This document shows positions 1-8,655 of a stretch of 64,000 bases of DNA, piece after piece. Made by a program: the position numbers and the translations under genes. Positions within the stretch are counted from its first letter, which is position 1, and every line of letters begins with the position of its first letter. The stretch lies in the NCBI GenBank assembly GCA_900547475.1, contig URGW01000017.1, forward strand, positions 9,204 through 73,203. Direction: 5' to 3'. Under the pieces are notes generated by a model that saw only the letters and a list, made by a program, of their open reading frames with translations, ran no database searches and had not been told where the DNA came from. This stretch comes from an uncultured Clostridium sp. (GTDB lineage Bacteria; Bacillota; Clostridia; Clostridiales; Clostridiaceae).

Positions 1-747
1 ACCAGCTACTTTCCCATTATCTAAAGCTTCTAATAATGCCGCTTCTTCAACAACCTTACCTCTAGCACAATTAATTAAATATACCCCATCTTTCATAATA
101 TTAAATTGATCTTTTCCTATTAAATATCCTTTCTCTTTATCATAAGGAACATGTAAAGATATGAAGTCTGAATTTCTTAAAAGCTCATCTAATTCTAAAA
201 ATTCATATATTAATTCATCTTGCTTACCAAATATATCATTATATATAACCTTCATACCTAATGCTTCTGCCTTTTTTGCTAAAACCTTCCCTATTCTTCC
301 CATGCCTACAATTCCTAATGTTTTTCCTCCAAGCTCTATCCCTTCATATTTTTTCTTATTCCATTGTCCATCTCTCATAGTACAATTAGAAATAGCTATG
401 AACCTTGCTAATGCAAACATATGCCCAATTGCTAATTCTGCAACTGATTCAGAACTTGCATTAGGAGTATTTTTTACAAATATACCTTTTTGTGTAGCAT
501 AAGGAACATCTATATTATCAATTCCTACTCCAGCTCTTATTATAAGCTTGAGCTTTCCACCTTGTACTTGATCTAAAATATCTGAAGTAACCTTTGTTGA
601 AGATCTAATAACCAAAATATCAAACTCTTTTAAAATAGTACCTAATTCATATCTATCATAATGATTATTAACTACTTCAAATCCTAATGATGTTAACTTA
701 TTAATAGCCCCTTTTTGTAAACCGTCATTAGTCAATACTCTTACCAT
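1..747 (-). CDS. serA: D-3-phosphoglycerate dehydrogenase-like 2-hydroxyacid dehydrogenase (3' end outside window)
   Basis: The first 249 codons of a D-isomer-specific NAD-dependent 2-hydroxyacid dehydrogenase are visible; the gene runs off the left edge. Family signs are RAGVGIDN near residue 71, the nucleotide-binding GIVGMGRIGK (about 145-154) and NCARGK near 228, which holds the substrate-binding Arg. The expected product oxidises 3-phosphoglycerate in the first step of serine synthesis in the cytosol. The short N-terminus suggests the compact clostridial form without a large regulatory domain, but the C-terminus cannot be checked. The ATG is preceded by a GGGGG ribosome site. Another 2-hydroxyacid dehydrogenase (glycerate or lactate type) is possible; serA is the best guess. 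Confidence 0.75.
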   Translation of the reverse strand, partial: MVRVLTNDGLQKGAINKLTSLGFEVVNNHYDRYELGTILKEFDILVIRSSTKVTSDILDQVQGGKLKLIIRAGVGIDNIDVPYATQKGIFVKNTPNASSESVAELAIGHMFALARFIAISNCTMRDGQWNKKKYEGIELGGKTLGIVGMGRIGKVLAKKAEALGMKVIYNDIFGKQDELIYEFLELDELLRNSDFISLHVPYDKEKGYLIGKDQFNIMKDGVYLINCARGKVVEEAALLEALDNGKVAG

Positions 748-990
748 TTTTTAACCCCCAATTAAAAATATTATATTTTCTATTTATTGCTTTTTGATAT
801 TTTACTACTACTTAACACTTTATATAACCTTTACCTAGATTTATTTTATATTTTTATAAATTAATATATTTGAGTTTTTTACTAATTTAATTAACGTAAT
901 ATTTAAAAAATCCATACTGTATATTTTATTTATTTAAATGAAATAATGTGATAATAATTATAATATTAAGTAAAAAAATAAAGGACTAAT

Positions 991-1179
991 TTAATAGCCC
1001 TCGTTATAATCCTCATCAAAAATTAAAATTGATTCTGTTTCTCTACAGTATTTAACACACTTGCATTGACCTAAATGTCTTGGACATTTATAACATAAAC
1101 ATCCCTTGTCATCTCCATTACATCTTTTCTTTTCAAACTCTGGACAGTATCTACAATTAACCCCATTTCCTGCTGGCAT
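991..1179 (-). CDS. Small cysteine-rich protein (DUF2769-like)
   Basis: A 62-residue protein with nine cysteines (9, 12, 20, 27, 29, 32, 39, 41, 45) arranged as CxxC, C, CxCxxC and CxCxxxC, which suggests one or two bound metal ions or an iron-sulfur site. A strong AGGAGG lies 8 bases before the ATG. The spacing resembles the DUF2769 family of small cysteine-rich proteins from anaerobes; that match is from memory. No signal peptide is seen, so it is probably cytosolic. Function unknown. Confidence 0.75.
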   Translation of the reverse strand: MPAGNGVNCRYCPEFEKKRCNGDDKGCLCYKCPRHLGQCKCVKYCRETESILIFDEDYNEGY

Positions 1180-1504
1180 AATATATTCCTCCTATAAGTA
1201 AAGTTATAAATTTAATTTAATATTAAATTCGTATACATATTTATATTTCAAATGGTTATATTAATAGTATAGACGATACATTAATTATATTAGTGTATCA
1301 TTTATATATAAAGGGTGTAAACGGATGTAGTGTTTACACCCTAATTTATTTTTTAATTTTGTAACATTTTTTATCATTTTAAATAATATATAGTATATCA
1401 GAAGCTTATCGCTTATGGCGATTAATGAAATCTTCTAACTCCCGTCTATATAAATTTAGGGAATCTTCATTTTTATGAAGATTCCCTATCTCTTTAAATA
1501 AAAT
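1180..1504. other. Intergenic region with two strong inverted repeats
   Basis: No gene seen. It holds an 11-bp perfect inverted repeat (1312-1322 with 1332-1342, AGGGTGTAAAC/GTTTACACCCT) and a 14-bp perfect hairpin with a TTTT loop (1457-1470 with 1475-1488). The second is placed to end the bofA transcript, though its T-run is weak. A smaller bulged hairpin lies at about 1401-1437. Confidence 0.55.
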
Positions 1505-1753
1505 TTAAAAAAACAATTGAAAAATTACTAAAAATATAACTCCTGGAATGCCTAAAAATCCTGCAATAAGCGCAGTTATAGGATTAATAGTTATATAAAA
1601 ATCAAAATATTCTCCTATGTAATTTGCTACATATAATAATACAATTCCTATTATTCCATTGACCAATATCTTAATAGGCCACTTTAACAACTTTATAATC
1701 AAAAACAAAAGTGCTAATCCAAATAGAGCATAAATAATCATTTCACCACTCAT
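1505..1753 (-). CDS. bofA: BofA family pro-sigmaK processing regulator
   Basis: An 82-residue membrane protein with two or three hydrophobic segments and the family C-terminal signature INPITALIAGFLGIPGV. In Bacillus BofA holds the SpoIVFB protease inactive in the outer forespore membrane until pro-sigmaK cleavage is due. It follows yaaL as in the Bacillus recR-yaaL-bofA order, which supports the call. The ATG has a plausible GGGGGT ribosome site. Its presence marks a spore former, although whether the clostridial protein has the same role is uncertain. Confidence 0.9.
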   Translation of the reverse strand: MSGEMIIYALFGLALLFLIIKLLKWPIKILVNGIIGIVLLYVANYIGEYFDFYITINPITALIAGFLGIPGVIFLVIFQLFF

Positions 1754-1822
1754 TTTTGTAACCCCCTATATAATATAAAATAATACAATACTATATTATT
1801 TTATATTATATAACAATATTCA

Positions 1823-2092
1823 TTATATTTCCATTTCTTCATTTGGTTCTATTTTTCGTCTTGAATATTGTTCCTTAGCTATAGATAGTAAATAATCAAA
1901 TTTTTTCTTTGCGGCCTCTTCTCTATAAATTGCAGCTTCTATTAGATTTGGATCGTCAACATTATTAAACATAGCTTCTGCAGCTTGCATTTCCTTAATA
2001 GCTTCTTGTATTTCTTTTAGTACCTTATCACTAATCAAATCATCACTACTATATTTTACAAGCATTAAACTTAATACATTTTTTATATTCAT
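1823..2092 (-). CDS. yaaL: YaaL/DUF2508 family protein
   Basis: An 89-residue, highly charged, helical protein without membrane segments. Its place immediately upstream of bofA and its size match YaaL (DUF2508), whose function is unknown. An AGGAGG site precedes the ATG. In Bacillus it directly follows recR; here a convergent degV-type gene sits between recR and yaaL, so yaaL-bofA must have its own promoter in the 2093-2269 gap. Confidence 0.8.
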   Translation of the reverse strand: MNIKNVLSLMLVKYSSDDLISDKVLKEIQEAIKEMQAAEAMFNNVDDPNLIEAAIYREEAAKKKFDYLLSIAKEQYSRRKIEPNEEMEI

Positions 2093-2269
2093 ATCCTACC
2101 TCCTAAAAGTACTTATCTAGATACTTTCCACATTAATAGAATCTTATTCAAAATATATTTCTATATATATTCATAGTTTCAAATTATTAGCATATATTTT
2201 CTGTACTTAATTTTAATTATTTGATATAATACCTTAAATAATGTTAAATTTACCAGGAGGTGTTTCTTT

Positions 2270-3118
2270 TTGAGTATAAAAATAATAGCAGATAGTACCT
2301 GCTACTTACCTCAAGAATACATAAATAAGTATAAAGTTTCTATAGCTTCTTTAAACGTTTTGCTTAATGGTAACAGTTATAGAGAAATAGATTTATCAAA
2401 TGATTGGTTTTATAATGAAATGGATAAATCTTCAACAATCCCAACCTCATCGCAACCTAGTGTTGAAGAATTATATAATATAGTAGAGTCTCTAGTAAAA
2501 GATGGTCATGACATTGTAGGAATATTCTTATCTTCAGATATGAGTGGTACATTTTCAACATCAAATTTAGTAAAAAATATGATTCTTGAAAATTATCCAA
2601 ATGCTAAAATAGTAATGATAGATTCTAGAAGTAATTGCATGCAAGCTGGTTTTGCTATATTAGAAGCAGCTAAAGCAGCAAGTGAAAATAAATCTTTAGA
2701 TGAAGTAGTAAGTATTGCAAAAAATGTTATAGAAAATAGTAAGTTTATATTTGTACCTGAAACTTTAGAATACTTAAAAAAAGGTGGTAGAATTGGTGGT
2801 GCTGCAGCTTTATTCGGCTCACTACTTCAAATAAAACCTATACTTACAGTTGAAGATGGCAAGACTACTGTATTTACTAAGGTAAGAACAAAGAAAAAAG
2901 CTATTGATAAAATAGTTAATACTGTTTTAGAACAAAATTCAAAAACACCAATAAAAGGTCTTATAGTTCATCATATAAACTGCGAATCAGAAGGTGAAGA
3001 ACTTGCCAATAGACTTAAAAGCACTTTAGGGTTAGACAGTATAAAAATTCAATCAATAGGTCCTATTATAGGTTTGCATGTAGGCCCTGGAAGTATTGGT
3101 GTTGCATATCATTATTAG
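2270..3118 (+). CDS. DegV family fatty-acid-binding protein
   Basis: A 282-residue cytosolic protein with DegV signatures: ADSTCYLP at the N-terminus, TSQPS near residue 59, SSDMSGT near 87 and a C-terminal GPGSIG. DegV (FakB-type) proteins bind a fatty acid; FakB partners present it to FakA kinase for phosphorylation, but no fakA is nearby. It starts with TTG, 9 bases after a perfect AGGAGG. It is inserted in opposite orientation between recR and yaaL of an otherwise conserved block. A bidirectional terminator follows. Confidence 0.9.
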   Translation: MSIKIIADSTCYLPQEYINKYKVSIASLNVLLNGNSYREIDLSNDWFYNEMDKSSTIPTSSQPSVEELYNIVESLVKDGHDIVGIFLSSDMSGTFSTSNLVKNMILENYPNAKIVMIDSRSNCMQAGFAILEAAKAASENKSLDEVVSIAKNVIENSKFIFVPETLEYLKKGGRIGGAAALFGSLLQIKPILTVEDGKTTVFTKVRTKKKAIDKIVNTVLEQNSKTPIKGLIVHHINCESEGEELANRLKSTLGLDSIKIQSIGPIIGLHVGPGSIGVAYHY

Positions 3119-3150
3119 AATGATAAAAATTTATTTCAAGTTGAAATAAA

Positions 3151-3187
3151 AAAAGTTAAGAGTTTCCTATAGCAACTCTTAACTTTT
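3151..3187. terminator. Bidirectional terminator between degV-type gene and recR
   Basis: A 14-bp perfect stem (3151-3164 with 3174-3187) flanked by A-runs and T-runs, with a 9-base loop. It can serve both converging genes. Confidence 0.85.
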
Positions 3188-3207
3188 TTTATTATGAATA
3201 AGTTTTT

Positions 3208-3804
3208 TTAAATTTCTTTTCTACCCTCAAGAGCCTTTGAAAGTGTTACTTCATCAGCGTACTCTAAATCTCCACCAACTGGTAAACCAGATGCTATTCT
3301 TGTAACCTTAACTTCTAATGGCTTAAGTATTCTTGATATATACATAGCTGTTGCTTCCCCTTCAACATTTGGGTTAGTTGCAATTATAACTTCCTTAACA
3401 TCTGCACTCATTCTCGCAACAAGTTCTCTTATTTTAATATCTTGAGGTCCTCTACCTTGCATTGGAGAAAGATTTCCATGTAAAACATGATATACACCAT
3501 TAAATTCTTTAACTTTTTCCATTGTCATAATATCTTTAGGCTGTTCCACAACACATATAACATTTTTATCTCTATTTGGGTTTCCGCATATTGCACAAGG
3601 GTCCTTGTCAGTAAAGTTTCCACATACAGAACAATACTTTATAGTTCCTCTAGCTTTTACCAATGCATTAGCAAACTCCTTAACTTCTTCTTCAGGCAAA
3701 TTCAAAACATGCAATGTAAGTCTTTGTGCTGTCTTTTGCCCAATGCTTGGCAATTTTGCAAATTCTTCAATTAATTTTTCTATAGCCACTGGATAAAAAT
3801 CCAT
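3208..3804 (-). CDS. recR: Recombination mediator protein RecR
   Basis: A 198-residue RecR of normal length. The order is helix-hairpin-helix (about 10-30), a four-cysteine zinc finger (C58, C61, C70, C73), a Toprim domain, and a C-terminal Walker-B-like region (GLPVGGDLEYADE). It acts with RecO, and sometimes RecF, to load RecA at stalled forks and gaps in the cytosol. It lies downstream of yaaK as in most Firmicutes, but a small hairpin at 3872-3894 separates the two. Confidence 0.97.
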   Translation of the reverse strand: MDFYPVAIEKLIEEFAKLPSIGQKTAQRLTLHVLNLPEEEVKEFANALVKARGTIKYCSVCGNFTDKDPCAICGNPNRDKNVICVVEQPKDIMTMEKVKEFNGVYHVLHGNLSPMQGRGPQDIKIRELVARMSADVKEVIIATNPNVEGEATAMYISRILKPLEVKVTRIASGLPVGGDLEYADEVTLSKALEGRKEI

Positions 3805-3871
3805 AATTACACCACTTTCTATTATTTTCTTACTAAAAAAGTATTACTTAACAATATTTTTTAAAAAATGA

Positions 3872-3894
3872 AGGACTGTTTAAAAAAACAGCCC
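3872..3894 (-). terminator. Weak hairpin after yaaK
   Basis: GGGCTGTTT paired with AAACAGTCC when read on the minus strand, in the yaaK-recR gap. It is followed by mixed A/T rather than a clean T-run, so it may only reduce readthrough into recR. Confidence 0.45.
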
Positions 3895-3901
3895 CTATGT
3901 T

Positions 3902-4246
3902 CTAGAACATTCCTGGTATGTTTAACCCACCAGTTAATTTACCCATTTTATTTGAAGTTTCTTCATCTGCTTTCTTTAGTGCTTCATTAACTGCGCTTAA
4001 CACTAAATCTTCTAACATTTCAACGTCATCTGGATCTACTACTTCTTCTTTTATATTTATAGCTAAAACTTCTTTCTTTCCGTTAACCTTAACTACAACA
4101 GCACCACCACCAACTGATGCTTCAAATTCTTTAGTTTCAAGTTCTTTTTGTGCTTGCTCCATATCTCTTTGAAGCTTTTGAGCTTGCTTCATTAAGTTAT
4201 TTATATTTCCTCCCCCGAAACCTCCTGGGAATCCACCTCTTGCCAT
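3902..4246 (-). CDS. yaaK: YbaB/EbfC nucleoid-associated protein
   Basis: A 114-residue protein with a Gly-rich N-terminus (GGFPGGFGGGN), a helical LMKQAQKLQRDMEQAQKEL segment and the conserved C-terminal GGLNIPGMF. The family binds DNA as a dimer and coats the nucleoid. It sits between dnaX and recR exactly as in Bacillus, so the family call is secure. A good AGGAGG precedes the ATG. Confidence 0.95.
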   Translation of the reverse strand: MARGGFPGGFGGGNINNLMKQAQKLQRDMEQAQKELETKEFEASVGGGAVVVKVNGKKEVLAINIKEEVVDPDDVEMLEDLVLSAVNEALKKADEETSNKMGKLTGGLNIPGMF

Positions 4247-4332
4247 AAAATATCCTCCTTTAAATAACTAAATCTATTTTTTATTATATAGTATTTCTTT
4301 AATATTTACTAGAATAAAGTAATTATATACTT

Positions 4333-5961
4333 TTATTCATCTATAAAATCAATTAAATCATCACCTAATGTATCTCTTAAAATATCCTCTGTACTTTTTC
4401 CATTATTATAATCAGATTGAACTACAAAATTAACTTTAACCTTTTCTCTAAATATCTCAAAGAAAACATCATTTATAACATCTCTATTTTTAGCTTCACT
4501 TAATCTATTCTTAGCAAATTCATTTTGACTATCAAATTCTACAGTAATTACTCCATTAGAACACTCTACTGGTTTTCCTATCATAATTAAAGAACTTATT
4601 ATCATTTCTCTTCTAGCTTTAAATCTCTCTATTATATCTTTCCAAGACTTTTTAACATCATTTATAGTAATTTTAGAATCTGAATTCTCACTAACATTTC
4701 CTACATTACTATACTGTTCTTTAACTACCTTATTGTTAGTGATAGTATTAACTGGCTTACTAGCACTTATCTGTGAAACTTCTTTTGTTGCAGTAGCAAC
4801 TTTAATACTACCATTTCTTAAACTTTCCTCTAGCTTATTTAACCTAGTTAACATTACTTCATTTGATGTATCATACTCTATCTTACACATTTTAATAACA
4901 GCTAACTCACAATATAATCTTGCTTGTTTACTTAACTTAGCATTATTTTCTGCTTCTTGAAGTATTCTTATACATCTCATTATCTCTTCTGCCCTTAAAC
5001 GTGCACCTTGTTCCTTAATTAATGCAATATTTTCCTCTGACATATCTAATACTTCTTCAGGATTATTAGTTACCTTAACCATAAGTAAATTTCTATAATG
5101 AGCAATTAAATCCTTTATAAATAAATATATATCCTTTCCTGAATATATTACATCTTCTATAATTTCAATACTTTTTTCTACACTTCTTTGAATTACTGCA
5201 TTAACTAAGTTAAATAAATGTTCATTCGTAACTAACCCTAGCATACTCACTACAGTATTATAATCAACATTTCCATTTCCCATAGAAATAGCTTGATCTA
5301 ATATACTTAACGAATCTCTCATCGCTCCATCCGAAACTCTAGCAATTAAATTCAAGCTTCTTTCATCCGCTAAAACATTTTGATCGTTTACTATTTTTCT
5401 AAGCCTTGCTGTTATGTCACTATTGTTTATTCTTTTAAAATCAAATCTTTGACATCTTGAAAGAATAGTAATAGGTAACTTTTGCGGATCTGTTGTTGCT
5501 AAAATAAATATTACATTATTAGGTGGCTCTTCTAAAGTTTTTAGAAAGGCATTAACTGCACCTGCCGATAACATATGAACCTCATCCATTATGTAAACTT
5601 TATATCTTGCTTCTTGTGGTGGATACTTAACATCATCAATTATATCTCTAATTTTATCAACACCATTATTTGAAGCTGCATCTAGCTCTGTAACATCTAT
5701 AGCCAAACCTTCATTTATTTTTTTACACATTTCACACTCATTACAAGGTTCTCCATCCTTTAAATTAAGACAATTAAGTGCTTTTGCAAATACTTTTGCT
5801 GTAGAGGTCTTTCCAGTTCCTCTAGTTCCACAAAAAAGATACGCATGAGCAATTCTATTATTTAAAATTTGATTTTTTAATGTTGTTGTAATATGTTCTT
5901 GACCTACAACATCATAAAATGTCCTTGGTCTCCATTCTCTATATAAAGCCGTATATGCCAC
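4333..5961 (-). CDS. dnaX: DNA polymerase III subunits gamma/tau
   Basis: A clamp-loader ATPase of 542 residues. It shows Walker A GTRGTGKT (about 45-52), a zinc module (C64, C73, C76, C79), Walker B DEVH and the SRC sensor-1/arginine-finger motif, followed by a variable tau region. I start at GTG 5961, giving MAYTALYREWRP, because the GAGGTGA ribosome site overlaps the in-frame GTG three codons upstream. It loads the beta clamp at the replication fork. It is followed by yaaK and recR. I did not find a reason to propose programmed frameshifting. Confidence 0.96.
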   Translation of the reverse strand: MAYTALYREWRPRTFYDVVGQEHITTTLKNQILNNRIAHAYLFCGTRGTGKTSTAKVFAKALNCLNLKDGEPCNECEMCKKINEGLAIDVTELDAASNNGVDKIRDIIDDVKYPPQEARYKVYIMDEVHMLSAGAVNAFLKTLEEPPNNVIFILATTDPQKLPITILSRCQRFDFKRINNSDITARLRKIVNDQNVLADERSLNLIARVSDGAMRDSLSILDQAISMGNGNVDYNTVVSMLGLVTNEHLFNLVNAVIQRSVEKSIEIIEDVIYSGKDIYLFIKDLIAHYRNLLMVKVTNNPEEVLDMSEENIALIKEQGARLRAEEIMRCIRILQEAENNAKLSKQARLYCELAVIKMCKIEYDTSNEVMLTRLNKLEESLRNGSIKVATATKEVSQISASKPVNTITNNKVVKEQYSNVGNVSENSDSKITINDVKKSWKDIIERFKARREMIISSLIMIGKPVECSNGVITVEFDSQNEFAKNRLSEAKNRDVINDVFFEIFREKVKVNFVVQSDYNNGKSTEDILRDTLGDDLIDFIDE

Positions 5962-6363
5962 TATACTCACCTCTCTTTTGCGTAGTTGTTCATTTTTTTA
6001 TTATACCCAAATTATATTAATAGTTAAAGATTTTTCCCCTTTTATTACTTTAAACTCTAGATATATTATTTATAAAAATACATATACCAATATAATAAGA
6101 CTAGCATTTACATACTGCATATTTATTCACACCTTATACACACTTCTACAAATATTTTTCACGCCTATTTATTCCACCCCTTATATTTAGTTATTTTTTT
6201 AACAAAATACTGTATTTATTTTACATTTACTTGTTAATTTCTTAACTATTCGATATTTCCCTACTTTTTAGTCTCTAATATGATTTTTTTATATACATTT
6301 CTTCGTTTTTTATATAAGAATTTTGTAGTAAAATAGATAATATACATTTTAGGAGGTGTTAAA
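5962..6363. other. Divergent intergenic region between dnaX and thyA
   Basis: About 400 bases of AT-rich DNA carrying the divergent promoters of dnaX and thyA-folA. An AGGAGGTG ribosome site precedes thyA and a TAAAAT-like -10 lies near 6332. No small gene or RNA was recognised. Confidence 0.4.
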
Positions 6364-8103
6364 ATGAGTCTATACGACAAAAAATACTTAAGCATAGTAG
6401 AAGATATTTTAAATAATGGCTACTATGACAACAATAGAACTGGTATGCCAACTTATAAATTACCTCATCAAATAATGCAATTTAATTTAGAAAAGGAATT
6501 TCCAATTCTAACCACTAAATTTGTAGCATTTAAAACTGCTATAAAGGAAATGTTATGGATCTATAAAGATCAATCTAATGACGTAACTAAATTACAAAAA
6601 CAAAATGTTAGAATTTGGGATGAGTGGGTTGATGAAAATAATACAATTGGTAGAGGATATGGATATCAAATAGCTAAATTTAATCAAATTGATAAGCTTA
6701 TTGATGCCTTAAAAACAAATCCTCAAGATAGAAGAATGATTATGTCTATGTGGAATATCGAAGATCTACCTCACATGACACTTCAACCATGTTGTTTCAT
6801 GACTATGTGGGATGTTACTGATGGTAGATTGAATTGTATGTTAATCCAGCGTTAATTTGAGCGCCTTTAGATAGAAATATCTATCGAAAACCCTGTTAAA
6901 CGGGGAAATTCCTTAATATTTTAATAGAAAGGATAATCCCGTGCTAAATTTGTTTATGTTCTATACTTACAGCCAATACTAATTACGAAAGGTTGTGGTA
7001 TAAAATGAAAAAAATAATTGGAGTATACTTTATACTTAACAAAATAACAAATAACTTCTATGTTGGTCATTCAATTGATATTTATAGAAGATTCAATGCT
7101 CATAAAAGTTATTTAACTAGAGGAATTCATCACTGCCTTTACCTTCAAAGAGCTTGGAATAAATATGGTAGTAATAATTTTACATTTTTAATATTTAAAG
7201 AATGTAAAACTGAAAAAGAAAGTATAGAGTTAGAACAATATTTTATAGATAATTATAAAAATATTTTATACAATACATCAAACGAGGCTAATTGTGGCGG
7301 AGACTTGCTTACCAATAACCCTAACTATGATTTAATTATAGCTAAAAGAATTTCTTCTCAAAAAAAATCCCTTTTAAAAATGACCAAGAAAGAACGAATT
7401 GAGAAGTTTGCTAGAAATGGTTCTAAAAATGGTATGTACGGTAGAAGTCACACAGAAGCTTCACGCCATCTAAATCTATCTCCATCCACAATATTGTATA
7501 GAATAAGGTCCAAAAATTTTCCTAATTATAAATATCTTTATTCATAAACAATAAACGCCTAACGACTATCGAAAGCATATTTTAGAGATTTAATAGGCTC
7601 TTTAATACAAGTAAGTAGAGTACCCCTCAAATGCGATTGGAGGTCACTTTGACAAGTGAGGAAACGGGAAGAGCAGGGAATCTTAAAAAGAATATTTTTA
7701 AGATTATGATATAGTCTTATCTATACAGTAATGTATAGCAGCTTCTTTTAATTTATATTTAGAAGCGAATAAAGTGTAGCGAACTTTATTGAAAGTAATG
7801 TCAGGAGACATACCACTAGGTGTACCATTTAATACATCACAGTACGCAGTGCTAGTTCATTTAATTGCACAAGTAACAGGTCTTAAACCTGGTTTATTTA
7901 CTCATGTAATTAATAATGCACATATATATGAAAACCAAGTAGAAGGAATGAAACTTCAATTAACTAGAGCTAATGATGAGTATGAAGCTCCTAAGCTTTG
8001 GATTAATCCTGAAATAACTAACTTCTATGACTTTACAGCAGATGATATTAAACTTATAGATTATAAATATCATCCAGCAATAAAAATGGAGGTATCCGTT
8101 TAA
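6364..8103 (+). CDS. thyA: Thymidylate synthase, split by a group I intron
   Basis: ThyA makes dTMP from dUMP with methylene-tetrahydrofolate. Exon 1 is 6364-6852 (163 codons) and exon 2 is 7801-8103 (100 codons); joined they give a 263-residue protein, the normal length. The catalytic Cys is C143 in LQPCC; the phosphate-binding Arg is the last codon of exon 1 (MLIQR), and exon 2 opens with SGDIPLGVPFN. Reading straight on from exon 1 meets a TAA at once, so the gene works only if the intron splices. AGGAGGTG precedes the ATG. The stop overlaps the folA start (TAATG), so the two are translationally coupled and DHFR recycles the dihydrofolate ThyA makes. Confidence 0.95.
6853..7800 (+). ncRNA. 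Self-splicing group I intron (td-like, group IA) in thyA
   Basis: A 948-nt intron. The 5' exon ends GCGT and pairs with GCGC at 6861-6864, giving P1 with the required U-G at the splice site and an 8-base loop. UUGA at 6857-6860 pairs with exon-2 UCAG (7801-7804) to form P10. The intron ends in G. The core resembles phage T4 td: AACGGGGA and ATCCCGTGCTAAA before the ORF, GCCTAACGACTATC after it, and the P7-type GATATAGTC near 7709-7717. The endonuclease ORF sits between those core strands, that is in the P6 region. Splice sites are predicted, not measured. Confidence 0.92.
7005..7547 (+). CDS. Intron-encoded GIY-YIG homing endonuclease
   Basis: A 180-residue protein with GVY at residues 6-8, YVG at 19-21, the catalytic Arg at R28, and a Glu in ELEQYFID (E77). 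The C-terminus (SPSTILYRIRSKNFPNYKYL) looks like the DNA-binding helix-turn-helix tail of I-TevI/I-BmoI enzymes. All catalytic residues are present, so it may be active and drive intron homing into intronless thyA. I choose ATG 7005; a TTG at 6993 is in frame but overlaps the AAAGG ribosome site. Confidence 0.9.
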   Translation: MKKIIGVYFILNKITNNFYVGHSIDIYRRFNAHKSYLTRGIHHCLYLQRAWNKYGSNNFTFLIFKECKTEKESIELEQYFIDNYKNILYNTSNEANCGGDLLTNNPNYDLIIAKRISSQKKSLLKMTKKERIEKFARNGSKNGMYGRSHTEASRHLNLSPSTILYRIRSKNFPNYKYLYS

Positions 8104-8594
8104 TGCTTTCCATTATAGTTGCTATAGCAGAAAACAATATTATAGGTGGGGATAATAAGCTTTTATGGCATATACCAGAAGACTTAAAAAGATTCAAAGC
8201 AATTACTTCAGGACATTCAATTGTAATGGGTAGAAAAACATTTGAGTCTTTACCTGGTATCTTGCCTAATAGAAAACATATTATAATCACAAGAGATAAA
8301 AGCTATACTGTGGATAATGATAATGTAGAAATTATCCACAGTTTGTCTGAAGTTATCAACAAATATAAAAACTCATCTGAAACCGCATTTATTATAGGTG
8401 GAGGCGAAATTTACGCACAACTTATCCACAATGTGGATAAGTTGTTTTTAACAAAAGTTTTTAAATCTTTTGATGGAGATACAAGTTTTCCACAGATAAA
8501 TTTTGAAGAATTCACTGTGGATTTTCAGTCAGAAATATTTACTTGTGAAAAAAGCGGATTAAAATATCAATTTATTGATTTAATAAGAAAATAA
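8103..8594 (+). CDS. folA: Dihydrofolate reductase
   Basis: A 163-residue DHFR reducing dihydrofolate to tetrahydrofolate with NADPH. It shows the N-terminal SIIVAIAENNIIGG, the substrate-binding LLWHIPEDLKRFK with its acidic residue, the cofactor-binding VMGRKTFESL and the GGGEIYAQ loop. It overlaps thyA by the TAATG junction. Four perfect DnaA boxes lie inside its coding sequence; see the separate entry. All three GTG codons and both CAC codons of the gene fall in perfect or near-perfect boxes. Confidence 0.97.
   Translation: MLSIIVAIAENNIIGGDNKLLWHIPEDLKRFKAITSGHSIVMGRKTFESLPGILPNRKHIIITRDKSYTVDNDNVEIIHSLSEVINKYKNSSETAFIIGGGEIYAQLIHNVDKLFLTKVFKSFDGDTSFPQINFEEFTVDFQSEIFTCEKSGLKYQFIDLIRK
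8309..8524. promoter_or_regulatory. DnaA-box cluster inside folA
   Basis: Four perfect copies of TTATCCACA or its complement: 8309-8317 (minus), 8332-8340 (plus), 8422-8430 (plus) and 8432-8440 (minus). The last two form a head-to-head pair separated by one base. Three near matches lie at 8353-8361 (TTATCAACA), 8486-8494 (TTTTCCACA) and 8516-8524 (AAATCCACA on the minus strand). By base composition I would expect about one perfect box in the whole 64-kb window. TTATCCACA is the Firmicute DnaA box consensus. DnaA binding here is inferred. Confidence 0.7.
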
Positions 8595-8613
8595 TATATC
8601 TACTAAAAAGCAA

Positions 8614-8636
8614 AAAAGTCGGCCTAGCCGACTTTT
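8614..8636. terminator. Bidirectional terminator between folA and ppcA
   Basis: A 10-bp perfect stem (AAAAGTCGGC/GCCGACTTTT) with a 3-base loop, between convergent folA and ppcA. Confidence 0.9.
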
Positions 8637-8655
8637 AATTGTTTAATTATTAATT

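Noticed and set aside
6364..8103. thyA as a broken or frameshifted pseudogene
   Set aside because: Exon ends pair into P1 and P10, the core looks like td, and exact removal of 6853-7800 gives a full-length ThyA.
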